NCBI RefSeq assembly: GCF_014648855.1
Contig: NZ_BMRX01000006.1
Span: 404,782 to 468,781 of the forward strand
Length of the DNA: 64,000 bases
Reading direction: 5' to 3'
DNA from: Streptomyces parvulus
Lineage (GTDB): Bacteria > Actinomycetota > Actinomycetes > Streptomycetales > Streptomycetaceae
Position numbers and translations under genes: made by a program
Part shown: piece after piece, positions 50,682 through 60,137 of the stretch
Position numbering within the stretch: position 1 is the first letter of the stretch
Layout of the letters: each line of letters begins with the position of its first letter
Notes under the pieces: generated by a model
What the model was told of the DNA's origin: nothing
Seen by the model: the letters and a program-made list of their open reading frames with translations, nothing else
Databases searched by the model: none

Positions 50682-51361
50682 CGATCCGTGTCCTGCTCGC
50701 CGACGACCAGGCGCTGCTGCGCAGCGCCTTCCGGGTGCTGGTCGACTCCGAGCCCGACATGGAGGTGGTGGGGGAGGCGTCCGACGGCGCGGAGGCGGCC
50801 CGGCTGGCCGCCGAGCGGCGCGCCGACGTGGTGCTGATGGACATCCGGATGCCCGGCACCGACGGCCTCGCGGCCACCCGCCTGATCAGCGCCGACCCCG
50901 CCCTCGCCCACGTCCGGGTCGTCATACTGACCACCTTCGAGGTCGACGACTACGTCGTGCAGTCGCTGCGCGCGGGCGCCTCGGGCTTCCTCGGCAAGGG
51001 CTCCGAACCGGACGAGCTGCTCAGCGCCATCCGCGTCGCCGCCGGCGGGGAGGCCCTGCTCTCACCGGCCGCCACCAAGGGCCTGATCGCCCGCTTCCTC
51101 GCCCAGGACGGCACCGCGGGCGAGGACCGCGACCCGGCCCGGGCGGAGCGGCTGGAGACGCTGACCGGGCGCGAGCGCGAGGTGCTGGTCCAGGTGGCCG
51201 GCGGCCTGTCCAACGACGAGATCGCCGAGCGCCTGGTGGTCTCCCCGCTCACCGTGAAGACCCACGTGAACCGGGCCATGGCCAAGCTCGGCGCCCGCGA
51301 CCGCGCCCAGCTGGTCGTCATCGCCTACGAGTCGGGGCTGGTACGTCCAAGGGTGGAGTGA
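50678..51361 (+). CDS. NarL-type response regulator
   Basis: 227 residues, coupled ATG. Receiver domain with acidic pocket ADD (8-10), phospho-acceptor D55 (VVLMDIRMPG), TTFE and K (LGKGSEPD). C-terminal LuxR HTH: LTGREREVLVQVAGGLSNDEIAERLVVSPLTVKTHVNRAM. Partner of the kinase upstream; the RND transporter gene 156 bp downstream is a plausible target. Confidence 0.94.
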   Translation: MTIRVLLADDQALLRSAFRVLVDSEPDMEVVGEASDGAEAARLAAERRADVVLMDIRMPGTDGLAATRLISADPALAHVRVVILTTFEVDDYVVQSLRAGASGFLGKGSEPDELLSAIRVAAGGEALLSPAATKGLIARFLAQDGTAGEDRDPARAERLETLTGREREVLVQVAGGLSNDEIAERLVVSPLTVKTHVNRAMAKLGARDRAQLVVIAYESGLVRPRVE

Positions 51362-51517
51362 CCTCTACCCGCCCGTACTGCGGCGGGAGTAGGCGCCGCA
51401 TAAGGAAATGGCCCTGTGGGCTGGGGAACCGGGGCCGTCCATGGACCAGGGTGGTCGAGTGGGCGTACAGACGTGCCCCGTCCCCTCCGCTCGGCCACAG
51501 AAGAGAGACCCTGACCC

Positions 51518-54500
51518 ATGTCCTGGCTGTCGAGGTTCAGCCTCGCGCAACGGGCCCTGATCGGGCTGATGTCGATCGTCGCGCTCGTCTTCGGGGCGAT
51601 CGCGATCCCCCAGCTCAAGCAGCAGCTGCTGCCCACCATCGAACTGCCCATGGTGTCCGTGCTCGCCCCGTACCAGGGCGCCTCCCCGGACGTGGTCGAG
51701 AAGCAGGTCGTCGAGCCCATCGAGGACAACCTCGAGGCCGTCGACGGGATATCGGGCGTCACCGCCACCGCCAGCGAGGGCAACGCCGTCATCATGGCGT
51801 CCTTCGACTACGGCCCGAACACCCAGCAGCTCGTCGCCGACGTCCAGCAGGCCGTCAACCGGGCCCGCGCGCAGCTCCCCGACGACGTCGACCCGCAGGT
51901 CATCTCCGGCTCGACGGACGACATCCCGACCGTCGTCCTCGCCGTCACCTCGGACGAGGACCAGCAGGCCCTGGCCGACCGGCTCGACCGCACCGTCGTC
52001 TCCGAGCTGAAGGACATCGACGGCGTCGCCCAGGTCACCGTCGACGGTGTGCGCGACGTCGAGGTCACCGTCACGCCGGACGCCGCGAAGCTGGCCGCGG
52101 CCGGGGTGAGCCCGCAGGTGCTCGCCCAGTCCCTGCAGGCCGGCGGCGCCACCGTGCCCGCCGGCTCCTTCGACGAGGGCGGCGCCAACCGCACCGTCCA
52201 GGTCGGCGGCGGCTTCACCTCGCTGAAGCAGATCCAGGACCTCATGGTCACCGGCGAGGGCGTCGACAAGCCCGTCCGCCTCGGTGACGTCGCCACCGTC
52301 AAGGAGGAGGAGGCCAAGGCCGACTCCCTCACCCGCACCGGCGGCAAGCCGTCCCTCGCGGTCGCCGTCACGATGGACCACGACGGCAGCGCGGTCGCCA
52401 TCTCGAACGCCGTCGAGGACAAGCTGCCCGACCTGCGCGAGCAGCTCGGCTCCGGCGCGGAACTCACCGTCGTCAGCGACCAGGGTCCGGCGGTCTCCAA
52501 GGCCATCTCCGGTCTGACCACGGAGGGCGGGCTCGGTCTGCTCTTCGCCGTCCTGATCATCCTGGTCTTCCTGGCGTCCATCCGCTCCACCCTGGTCACC
52601 GCGGTGTCCATCCCGCTGTCGGTGGTGCTGGCGCTGATCGTCCTGTGGACGCGCGACCTCTCGCTGAACATGCTGACGCTGGGCGCGCTGACCATCGCCA
52701 TCGGCCGGGTCGTCGACGACTCGATCGTGGTCCTGGAGAACATCAAGCGGCACCTCGGCTACGGCGAGGAGCGCCGGGAGGCCATCCTCAACGCCGTCCG
52801 CGAGGTCGCCGGAGCCGTCACCTCCTCGACCCTCACCACCGTCGCCGTGTTCCTGCCGATCGGTCTGGTCGGCGGCATGGTCGGCGAGCTGTTCGGCTCC
52901 TTCAGCCTCACCGTCACCGCCGCGCTGCTGGCGTCCCTGCTGGTGTCGCTGACGGTCGTCCCGGTGCTGTCGTACTGGTTCCTGCGGCCCCCCAAGGGCA
53001 CCCCCGAGGACGCCGCCGAAGCCCGCAGGCTGGCCGAGGAGAAGGAGGCCAAGAGCCGCCTCCAGCGCTTCTACGTTCCCGTCCTGCGCTTCGCCACCCG
53101 CCGCCGGCTGACCAGCGTGGCCATCGCGGTCGTCGTGCTGATCGGCACGTTCGGCATGGCGCCGCTGCTGAAGACGAACTTCTTCGACCAGGGCGAGCAG
53201 GAAGTCCTCAGCATCAAGCAGGAGCTGAAGCCGGGCACCAGCCTCGGCGCGACCGACGCCCAGGCGAAGAAGGTCGAGAAGCTCCTCGGCGACACCGAGG
53301 GCATCAAGGATTACCAGGTCACCATCGGCTCCTCCGGCTTCATGGCCGCCTTCGGCGGCGGCACGGACACCAACCAGGCCTCGTACCAGATCATGCTGGA
53401 GGACTCCGCGTCCTCCGAGGACGTCCAGGACCACATCGAGGACGGCCTCGCGAAGCTCGACGGCATCGGCACCACCACGGTCGCCGCCGGTGACGGTTTC
53501 GGCAGCCAGGACCTGAGCGTCGTCGTCAAGGCGTCCGACGCCAAGGTGCTCCGGGACGCCTCCGAGCAGGTCCGCAAGACGGTCGCCGGCCTCGACGACG
53601 TCACCGACGTCACCAGCGACCTGGCGCAGAGCGTGCCGCGCATCTCCGTCAAGGCCAACGCCCGTGCCGCCGAGGCCGGTTTCACCGACCAGACGCTCGG
53701 CGCCGCCGTCGGCCAGGCCGTGCGCGGCACGCCCGCGGCCAAGGCCACCCTGGAGGACACCGAGCGCGACGTGGTGATCCGCTCCGCGCGCCCCGCCGAG
53801 ACGATCGCCGAGCTGAGGGCCCTGAACCTCGGTCCGGCCAAGCTCGGTGACATCGCCACCGTGCAGGAGGTGGCCGGGCCGGTCTCGATGACCCGCATCG
53901 ACGGCCAGCGCGCGGCGACCATCACCGCCAAGCCGACCGGCGACAACACCGGCGCGGTGAGCACGGACCTCCAGTCGAAGATCAACGCGCTGGACCTGCC
54001 GGAGGGCGCCACGGCCGAGATCGGCGGCGTCACCGCCGACCAGGACGAGGCCTTCGTCAACCTGGGCCTCGCGATGCTCGCGGCGATCGCGATCGTCTTC
54101 ATGCTGCTGGTCGGCACCTTCCGGTCGCTGGCCCAGCCGCTGATCCTGCTGGTGTCCATCCCGTTCGCCGCGACCGGCGCGATCGGCCTGCTGGTCGCCA
54201 CCGGCACCCCGATGGGCGTCCCGGCGATGATCGGCATGCTGATGCTCATCGGCATCGTCGTCACCAACGCGATCGTGCTGATCGACCTGATCAACCAGTA
54301 CCGCAAGCAGGGTTACGGGGTCGTCGAGGCCGTGATCGAGGGTGGCCGGCACCGTCTGCGGCCCATCCTGATGACGGCCCTGGCGACGATCTTCGCCCTG
54401 CTCCCGATGGCGCTGGGCGTCACCGGCGAGGGCGGCTTCATCGCCCAGCCGCTCGCGGTGGTCGTGATCGGCGGCCTGGTCACCTCGACCCTGCTGACCC

Positions 54501-54631
54501 TCCTGCTGGTCCCGACGCTGTACGCGATGCTCGAACTGCGCAAGGAGCGGCGGGCCAGGAAGAAGGCGGCCAAGAAGGGCCTGCCCGAGCAGGCGCAGCC
54601 CTCGCAGGAACCGGAGCCGGCCCAGGTCTGA
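51518..54631 (+). CDS. RND-family efflux transporter (AcrB/SwrC-like)
   Basis: 1037 residues, complete. Twelve-helix RND architecture with two large extracellular loops. The first helix follows SRFSLAQRALIGLMSIVALVFGAIAIPQL; the central permease region has GLLFAVLIILVFLASIRSTLVTAVSIPLSVVLALI and the proton-relay TIAIGRVVDDSIVVLENIKRHL; a second set follows from about 845. Efflux pump of the HAE type, unusual in that Gram-positive bacteria lack the TolC partner, as for Bacillus SwrC. Substrate unknown. Confidence 0.93.
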   Translation: MSWLSRFSLAQRALIGLMSIVALVFGAIAIPQLKQQLLPTIELPMVSVLAPYQGASPDVVEKQVVEPIEDNLEAVDGISGVTATASEGNAVIMASFDYGPNTQQLVADVQQAVNRARAQLPDDVDPQVISGSTDDIPTVVLAVTSDEDQQALADRLDRTVVSELKDIDGVAQVTVDGVRDVEVTVTPDAAKLAAAGVSPQVLAQSLQAGGATVPAGSFDEGGANRTVQVGGGFTSLKQIQDLMVTGEGVDKPVRLGDVATVKEEEAKADSLTRTGGKPSLAVAVTMDHDGSAVAISNAVEDKLPDLREQLGSGAELTVVSDQGPAVSKAISGLTTEGGLGLLFAVLIILVFLASIRSTLVTAVSIPLSVVLALIVLWTRDLSLNMLTLGALTIAIGRVVDDSIVVLENIKRHLGYGEERREAILNAVREVAGAVTSSTLTTVAVFLPIGLVGGMVGELFGSFSLTVTAALLASLLVSLTVVPVLSYWFLRPPKGTPEDAAEARRLAEEKEAKSRLQRFYVPVLRFATRRRLTSVAIAVVVLIGTFGMAPLLKTNFFDQGEQEVLSIKQELKPGTSLGATDAQAKKVEKLLGDTEGIKDYQVTIGSSGFMAAFGGGTDTNQASYQIMLEDSASSEDVQDHIEDGLAKLDGIGTTTVAAGDGFGSQDLSVVVKASDAKVLRDASEQVRKTVAGLDDVTDVTSDLAQSVPRISVKANARAAEAGFTDQTLGAAVGQAVRGTPAAKATLEDTERDVVIRSARPAETIAELRALNLGPAKLGDIATVQEVAGPVSMTRIDGQRAATITAKPTGDNTGAVSTDLQSKINALDLPEGATAEIGGVTADQDEAFVNLGLAMLAAIAIVFMLLVGTFRSLAQPLILLVSIPFAATGAIGLLVATGTPMGVPAMIGMLMLIGIVVTNAIVLIDLINQYRKQGYGVVEAVIEGGRHRLRPILMTALATIFALLPMALGVTGEGGFIAQPLAVVVIGGLVTSTLLTLLLVPTLYAMLELRKERRARKKAAKKGLPEQAQPSQEPEPAQV

Positions 54632-54646
54632 CACCCGCCGGCACGG

Positions 54647-54687
54647 CGAAGGGCGCCCCCGTGGATCTTCCGCGGGGGCGCCCTTCG
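54647..54687 (+). terminator. RND gene terminator
   Basis: CGAAGGGCGCCCCCG (54647-54661) pairs with 54673-54687 around an 11-nt loop, 16 bp past the transporter stop; it also faces the convergent DUF4246 gene. Confidence 0.85.
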
Positions 54688-54724
54688 CGTCGCCTCGGCT
54701 CGTACGGCCTCGGCTCATGCGGCC

Positions 54725-56233
54725 TCAGTGCTCACACAGGGAGAACTCGCGCTCGTAGAGCTGCTCGTTGTGCTCGGCGACGAAGAACTTGCGCTCCCGC
54801 ATCAGCTGTTCGCGGAAGTCCCTCGCCTGTTCCAGCGTCATCGTCGAGGTGGCGGACCAGGGCTGCTGCGGGGGCACGTCGGACGTCGAGACGATCGTCT
54901 CCGACGGGTCGACCAGGAAGAACGCGAGGATCTTGCGGTGTCCCGGGCGGTCGGGGTCCGCGAGGCGGAACGGGCCGACGCGGTGCTGGAGGATGTTCGG
55001 GAAGGCCAGGCACCGGCCCGCCGGGGTCGCCGCCGATCCCAGCACCTGGTTCAGCGCGTCCTCGTTCTCCAGGCCGTAGACCTCGCGCATGCCGTTGTCG
55101 TCGCTCTGCTCGTAGTCGGGGTCGTCGAGGGCCGTCCGGAAGGCCAGCCGGCTCTCGGTGATGTTCTCGCTGCCCCAGTAGTAGAGGGCGGTCGAGACGA
55201 TCCGCTCGTTCAGCATCCCCTCGACGTGCCAGGAACCGCCCGCGTACTCGGGCGCGTCCGGGGTGAGGTGGATGGTGGCGAGCTTGACGATCACCTGGAG
55301 CCGGCGGCCGCGCAGGCCGACGCGGGCGGAGGCGTCGGGCGGCTCGGGCGGGGTGAAGGCCGGGGCGTCCGGGACGACCGGGCGGCGGTTCTCCCACCAG
55401 TCGTCGGCGGCCTCCTCCCAGGCGCGTTGGGCCTCCTGGTAGGCGGCGTCGTCGGGGAAGGAGTCCTTGTCCGGCTCCTCCGGCTCCGAGTCGTACCAGC
55501 CGTAGGGGTCGGCCTCGATCCGCGGCGGCCGGGGACGGCGCAGGTCGGTGAGCACGTTCTCCAGCAGCGGGAGCATCCGCGCGAACAGGTCCGGCAGGAC
55601 GGAGAGCAGTTCGCCGTGGGTGTGAGGGTGGACGTTGTTCACGTACGACCGGAAGGCGACGGAGCCGTCCGCACTGACGTCGACGTCGGTGGGCAGCCAC
55701 TGGAACCGCTCCGAGAACTCGTGCCGCGAGTACTGGGTGGTCGGGTTGAGCCAGGCCCGCTCGGGCGCGCCGCTCACCTCGCGCACCAGGCAGAACAGCG
55801 AGGGGTGCACCAGATCCAGCACCTGGCCGCCGGATCCGGGGTGCCAGTCCCGGTCCGCCTCGGGAACCTGCTCCAGGACCCGGACCGCCGCGCGGAGCCG
55901 GGCGCCCAGCGCGTCGTCGATCAGCGTGTCCGACTGCCACACCCCGTCGACGGCGGACACCTCGACGCCGGTCCGCGCGTCCCGCAGGGCGGCGTAGTGG
56001 GCGAGTTCGGCGAGGACGTACCGGATCTGCGCCTCGGTGAGGCCCTGTTCGACGGCCTCGCGCGTCCATCTGGCGACGATCTCGGCGTCGTTCATCTTGT
56101 CGGACCACCCGGGCTTCGCCCGGAGGTGCGCGCTGCACTCCATCATCTGCAGCTCCCGCAGCGTCCGCGGTGTCGCGAACGCTATGGAGCGGGAAGCGTG
56201 AAAGGGCAGCGGAAAAGCAGACAGGCCGGTCAA
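54725..56233 (-). CDS. DUF4246 protein, possible 2-oxoglutarate/Fe(II) dioxygenase-like fold
   Basis: 502 residues from the TTG at 56233, selected for GGGAGGA nine bases upstream; no ATG or GTG in that place. Conserved blocks: SVAFRSYVNNVHPHTHGELLSVL, then SWHVEGMLNERIVSTALYYWGSENITESRLAFR and CLAFPNILQHRVGPFRLADPDRPGHRKILAFFLVDP. WHVEG with a later QHRV and GHRK could be an HxE...H iron site with an Arg for 2-oxoglutarate (inference). Family DUF4246 has no fixed function that I know. Confidence 0.75.
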   Translation of the reverse strand: MTGLSAFPLPFHASRSIAFATPRTLRELQMMECSAHLRAKPGWSDKMNDAEIVARWTREAVEQGLTEAQIRYVLAELAHYAALRDARTGVEVSAVDGVWQSDTLIDDALGARLRAAVRVLEQVPEADRDWHPGSGGQVLDLVHPSLFCLVREVSGAPERAWLNPTTQYSRHEFSERFQWLPTDVDVSADGSVAFRSYVNNVHPHTHGELLSVLPDLFARMLPLLENVLTDLRRPRPPRIEADPYGWYDSEPEEPDKDSFPDDAAYQEAQRAWEEAADDWWENRRPVVPDAPAFTPPEPPDASARVGLRGRRLQVIVKLATIHLTPDAPEYAGGSWHVEGMLNERIVSTALYYWGSENITESRLAFRTALDDPDYEQSDDNGMREVYGLENEDALNQVLGSAATPAGRCLAFPNILQHRVGPFRLADPDRPGHRKILAFFLVDPSETIVSTSDVPPQQPWSATSTMTLEQARDFREQLMRERKFFVAEHNEQLYEREFSLCEH

Positions 56234-56370
56234 CTCCGGATCCTCCCAGTCGGTGTGCGGCGGCGGGAAGCCTACGGCAGGGCACCGACAGCGGGGCCGG
56301 GAGGCGGCGCGGGGCCGCCACGAGGGAAGTCCTCGCGGCGGCCCCGCACCAGAGGGCCGGGGAGGGCCGG

Positions 56371-57555
56371 CTACGGCAGGGCGAGCATCCGCTCCAGCGC
56401 CAGCTTCGCGAACGCCTCCGTCTCCTTGTCGACCTCGATCCGGTTGACCAGCGTGCCCTCGGCGAGCGACTCCAGCGTCCAGACCAGGTGCGGCAGGTCG
56501 ATGCGGTTCATCGTGGAGCAGAAGCAGACGGTCTTGTCGAGGAAGACGATCTCCTTGTCCTCCGCAGCGAAACGGTTCGCCAGCCGCCGGACCAGGTTCA
56601 GCTCGGTCCCGATGGCCCACTTGGAGCCGGCCGGGGCCGCCTCCAGGGCCTTGATGATGTACTCGGTCGAACCGACGTAGTCGGCCGCCGCGACGACCTC
56701 GTGCTTGCACTCGGGGTGCACCAGGACGTTGACGCCGGGGATGCGCTCGCGCACGTCGTTCACCGAGTCGAGGCTGAAGCGGCCGTGCACGGAGCAGTGG
56801 CCCCGCCACAGGATCATCTTCGCGCCGCGCAGCTCCTCGGCGGTCAGTCCGCCGTTCGGCCGGTGCGGGTTGTAGACGACGCAGTCCTCCAGCGTCATGC
56901 CCATGTCCCGCACCGCGGTGTTGCGGCCCAGGTGCTGGTCGGGCAGGAACAGCACCTTCTCGCCCTGCTCGAAGGCCCAGTCCAGGGCGCGCTTGGCGTT
57001 GGACGAGGTGCAGATGGTGCCGCCGTGCTTGCCGGTGAACGCCTTGATGTCCGCGGACGAGTTCATGTACGAGACGGGCACGACCTGCTCGGCGATCCCG
57101 GCCTCGGTCAGCGCGTCCCAGCACTCGGCGACCTGCTCGGCGGTGGCCATGTCGGCCATCGAGCAGCCGGCGGCCAGGTCGGGCAGGACCACCTTCTGGT
57201 CGTCGGAGGTCAGGATGTCGGCCGACTCCGCCATGAAGTGCACACCGCAGAAGACGATGTACTCGGCCTCCGGGCGGGCGGCCGCGTCCTTGGCCAGCTT
57301 GAAGGAGTCACCCGTGACGTCGGCGAACTGGATGACCTCGTCGCGCTGGTAGTGGTGACCGAGGACGAAGACCTTGCCCCCGAGCTTCTCCTTGGCCGCG
57401 CGGGCGCGGGCGACCAGGTCCGGGTCGGAGGGCGAGGGCAGGTCGCCGGGGCACTCCACGCCGCGCTCGCTCCTGGGGTCGGCCTCCCGGCCGAGCAGGA
57501 GCAGGGCGAGGGGCGTCGGCTGTACGTCGAGCTCCTGGGTTTGGGCGGTGGTCAC
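56371..57555 (-). CDS. nadA: Quinolinate synthase
   Basis: 394 residues from the GTG at 57555 (AGAAAGGG eight bases upstream; a GTG three codons earlier sits too close). A [4Fe-4S] enzyme that condenses iminoaspartate with dihydroxyacetone phosphate. Motifs: VLGHHYQRDEV, FCGVHFMAESADIL, NSSADIKAF, HPECKHEVVA and CFCSTMNR carrying the cluster Cys. First step of de novo NAD synthesis; the ErpA-type carrier encoded divergently could mature its cluster. Confidence 0.95.
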   Translation of the reverse strand: MTTAQTQELDVQPTPLALLLLGREADPRSERGVECPGDLPSPSDPDLVARARAAKEKLGGKVFVLGHHYQRDEVIQFADVTGDSFKLAKDAAARPEAEYIVFCGVHFMAESADILTSDDQKVVLPDLAAGCSMADMATAEQVAECWDALTEAGIAEQVVPVSYMNSSADIKAFTGKHGGTICTSSNAKRALDWAFEQGEKVLFLPDQHLGRNTAVRDMGMTLEDCVVYNPHRPNGGLTAEELRGAKMILWRGHCSVHGRFSLDSVNDVRERIPGVNVLVHPECKHEVVAAADYVGSTEYIIKALEAAPAGSKWAIGTELNLVRRLANRFAAEDKEIVFLDKTVCFCSTMNRIDLPHLVWTLESLAEGTLVNRIEVDKETEAFAKLALERMLALP

Positions 57556-57578
57556 GACACGCACCCTTTCTACTTTTC

Positions 57579-57623
57579 GTCTAACTGACGCTATATATCA
57601 TAACCGCTTCACGTCAGTTTGAC
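57579..57623. promoter_or_regulatory. Inverted GTCAGTTWGAC pair upstream of nadA
   Basis: On the minus strand GTCAGTTAGAC (57579-57589) and on the plus strand GTCAGTTTGAC (57613-57623) face each other across an AT-rich stretch (CTATATATCATAACC). The position, 24-68 bp upstream of the nadA start, and the inverted arrangement suggest a repressor site controlling NAD synthesis; the regulator is unknown. Confidence 0.55.
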
Positions 57624-57807
57624 GATGGCGATTGTGTCGGTGTGACGTGAATCCCGGCGCCGCTTAACGTGCGCGGGGCTGTGTGCGAGCATGAAGGGAC
57701 GCCGAGGACGCCGAGTGCAAAGACTCGGCCCCGCCCGGAATGAATCCGCGGCTCCGCCGGTTGAAACCGTCGGCAAGCAGTCTCCGTACAACCCGGGAGA
57801 GATGTAG

Positions 57808-58164
57808 ATGTCCGTATCGGACGAGACCAGCACCGTCACCGACGGCATCATCCTGACCGACGCCGCCGCGTCGAAGGTCAAGGCACTGCTCGACCAGGAA
57901 GGCCGTGACGACCTGGCGCTGCGCGTCGCCGTCCAGCCCGGCGGCTGCTCCGGCCTGCGCTACCAGCTCTTCTTCGACGAGCGCTCGCTCGACGGCGACG
58001 TCGTGAAGGACTTCGGCGGCGTCAAGGTCACCACCGACCGCATGAGCGCCCCGTACCTGGGCGGCGCCACCATCGACTTCGTGGACACGATCGAGAAGCA
58101 GGGCTTCACGATCGACAACCCGAACGCGACGGGCTCCTGCGCCTGCGGCGACTCCTTCAGCTGA
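57808..58164 (+). CDS. erpA: A-type iron-sulfur cluster insertion protein (ErpA/IscA)
   Basis: 118 residues. The three cluster-binding Cys are C47 (PGGCSGL), C111 and C113 (GSCACGDSF). Preceded by GGGAGAG. Transfers Fe-S clusters to target enzymes. Divergent from nadA, a [4Fe-4S] enzyme. Confidence 0.94.
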   Translation: MSVSDETSTVTDGIILTDAAASKVKALLDQEGRDDLALRVAVQPGGCSGLRYQLFFDERSLDGDVVKDFGGVKVTTDRMSAPYLGGATIDFVDTIEKQGFTIDNPNATGSCACGDSFS

Positions 58165-58190
58165 GCCGCGCGGCACGCACGGAGTACGAA

Positions 58191-58232
58191 GAGGGCGGCG
58201 GCCCGGGGATATCTCCCCGGGCCGCCGCCCTC
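58191..58232. terminator. Bidirectional terminator after erpA
   Basis: A 19-bp perfect stem (58191-58209 with 58214-58232) with loop TATC lies between the erpA stop and the convergent gene's stop at 58255. Confidence 0.85.
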
Positions 58233-58254
58233 TTCCCGTCCCGTGCCCGAGAGG

Positions 58255-59781
58255 TCAACGGCCCTCGGACGGCGCCGGCAGCCGCGCGCCGGGCTTGTGC
58301 AGCGGGACCTTCTCGCCCTCCGGGGTCACGACCTTCCGGTCGCCGAGCGGTTCGTCGAGCCGCACCGTCCGCTCGTACTCCTTGGCGATCAGGATGCAGG
58401 CCTTGCCCTCGTGCGGGGTCTCGGTCACCGTCACGGTCACCTCGCCCTTCTCCTCTTCGGCCGTCGCCGCGTAGTCGGCGCACACCCCGCCCGTGAAGTG
58501 CACGGTCAGTTCCCCGCCCGCGGCCGTGTAGCCGCTCACCCGCACGTCCCGCGGCTCGCCGGACCCGGACCCGGGCTCGTCCGACGGCGACGGCGACGGG
58601 GAGGCGGGGGACGCGGCGGTCAGGTACTTCGGCTCGACCGCCGGGTACGTGACCGTGGAGCCCTCCTGCCCGCCCGGCCCGCGCACCTCGAACAGCCAGG
58701 ACGGCACCAGCGTCTGCCGTCCCCGCACCGGATGCGCGGCCAGGCCGAACACCGCGTCCTCCACCGTGACCGCCTGCTTCCGCGGCTTCTCGGGCTTCGT
58801 CGGCACCTCCGTCGACGGCGCGCACGGCGTGTCCGCGCCCTCCCCGTGCGGCACGGGGCTCGCACAGCCGCCGACGCCCCCGGAGCCGCCGCCCGGCGAG
58901 TTCAGCAGCGCGAGGGCCTCCTTCGCGTCCAGGACCGGATACGTGTCGCCCTTGACCGGCGCCTTGACCTGTCCGCTGCCGCCGACCACGTCGCCCTGCG
59001 CGCCGACGACCACGCCGGTCGTCCAGCCGTGCGTGGGCAGCCCGCCGACCTCGGGCTCGGCGTTCACGGCCCGCCGGGCGCCCATGACCTGGCCCGCGTC
59101 CAGCTTGGCGTCGTCCTGGCCCAGCGCCTTCAGCACGGGCGCCGCCGCCTTCTTCGCGGCAGCCTCGCTCACCGGGCTCCCGTCCTCGGACGGTGCGGCG
59201 CACACGGCGCCCTTCCGGCAGTCGTCGGTGCCGGGCGCGTAGCGATGGAAGGTCCAGGTGCCCGGCGCCTGCCTGGCCACCGTCAGCAGGGGCCCCGAGC
59301 CGTCCTTGGCGTTGCCGACCTGCCAGGACCCGCCCTGGACGCGCGGCGCGCCGGCCAGCCCGAGCGCGTCGGCCAGCCGGGCCACCTCCGCCTCGCCGAC
59401 CTGGCCCTTCGTCCGGTACACCGGCGCCGAGCCGGGCCCCTCGGGGAGTGGGCCGTCGGCGCGGTAGATGACGCCGTACGGGTCGGGCTCGCCGGGCGCG
59501 ATGCCGTTCGCCCCGTCCGTGCCGCTGCCGGCGGAGGGTCCGTGGTCGTCCAGGGCGAGCGGCGGGGGAGTGTCGTCCCCCGAGGCGCCGGACGCCGTAC
59601 CGCCGTCCGGGTCGCCGCCGGAGGCGGACGTGGCGAGGTAGGCGCCGCCCGTGCCGACCAGCAGCACGGCCGCGGCGACCGACGCGACGACGACCGCAGA
59701 GGGACGCCGCCGCGCGGGACGCCCGGTGCCGGCCTCGTCGGCCGCGGTGGCGTCGTCGTTGTCGGGTCGGTCGCTGTTCAC
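58255..59781 (-). CDS. Membrane-anchored secreted protein of unknown function
   Basis: 508 residues from the GTG at 59781 (AAGGAG upstream). Type II-like anchor: RRRPSAVVVASVAAAVLLVGTGGAYLATS (about 25-53). The extracellular part is Gly/Ser/Asp-rich at first, then has domains with DPYGVIYRADGPLPEG and a repeated VVVGAQGDVVGGSGQV-like fold, and ends TPEGEKVPLHKPGARLPAP. Typical of actinobacterial extracellular proteins near an anti-sigma-like small gene; function unknown. Confidence 0.7.
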   Translation of the reverse strand: MNSDRPDNDDATAADEAGTGRPARRRPSAVVVASVAAAVLLVGTGGAYLATSASGGDPDGGTASGASGDDTPPPLALDDHGPSAGSGTDGANGIAPGEPDPYGVIYRADGPLPEGPGSAPVYRTKGQVGEAEVARLADALGLAGAPRVQGGSWQVGNAKDGSGPLLTVARQAPGTWTFHRYAPGTDDCRKGAVCAAPSEDGSPVSEAAAKKAAAPVLKALGQDDAKLDAGQVMGARRAVNAEPEVGGLPTHGWTTGVVVGAQGDVVGGSGQVKAPVKGDTYPVLDAKEALALLNSPGGGSGGVGGCASPVPHGEGADTPCAPSTEVPTKPEKPRKQAVTVEDAVFGLAAHPVRGRQTLVPSWLFEVRGPGGQEGSTVTYPAVEPKYLTAASPASPSPSPSDEPGSGSGEPRDVRVSGYTAAGGELTVHFTGGVCADYAATAEEEKGEVTVTVTETPHEGKACILIAKEYERTVRLDEPLGDRKVVTPEGEKVPLHKPGARLPAPSEGR

Positions 59782-59873
59782 CGCATCGCTCCTTCTGCTG
59801 TTACCGGGGACAGCGATGGGACGCGGTGGACGGTCATCCGGTTCCCGGCGACGGCGCGCGTCGCCCGGACGGC

Positions 59874-60083
59874 TCAGTCGCCGTAGTCCGACATCGCCTC
59901 CAGCAGCCGGGCCGAGGTCTGCGGCACGCGCACGCCGTGGAGCAGCGAGACGGGCACCGGGCGGGCGGAGACGTGCGCCGGGGCCGACCAGCGCGGGGAC
60001 ATCCGGGCGCAGTCGCCGCGCAGCGACGCCAGGTCGCCGTCCAGATCGGCCGGGGCGGGGTCGGCGGTCCTCAGGTTCGTCAT
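59874..60083 (-). CDS. Small conserved protein
   Basis: 69 residues from the ATG at 60083. No ribosome binding site; TACGGT lies 6 bases upstream of the ATG, a good Streptomyces -10 position for a leaderless transcript. The peptide (MTNLRTADPAPADLDGDLASLRGDCARMSPRW) is mixed acidic and basic. Not recognised. It precedes the membrane-anchored gene on the same strand with a 92-bp gap. Confidence 0.5.
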   Translation of the reverse strand: MTNLRTADPAPADLDGDLASLRGDCARMSPRWSAPAHVSARPVPVSLLHGVRVPQTSARLLEAMSDYGD

Positions 60084-60124
60084 AACAGAACCGTAGACAC
60101 GTCACGGACCGCGAAGAAAGTTGT

Positions 60125-60137
60125 ACTACCGGGTAGT
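60125..60137. promoter_or_regulatory. Palindrome in the divergent gap before the kinase gene
   Basis: ACTACC-G-GGTAGT, a perfect 6-bp inverted repeat, lies between the leaderless small gene (60083) and the kinase start (60216). Possible operator. Confidence 0.35.

Noticed and set aside
51365..54718. Very long antisense frame opposite the RND transporter (and similar long frames opposite glnA, aceE and sucB)
   Set aside because: High-GC coding DNA leaves the opposite strand open. These frames have Arg/Gly/His-rich shadow composition, no ribosome binding sites and no domains, while the sense genes are unmistakable.
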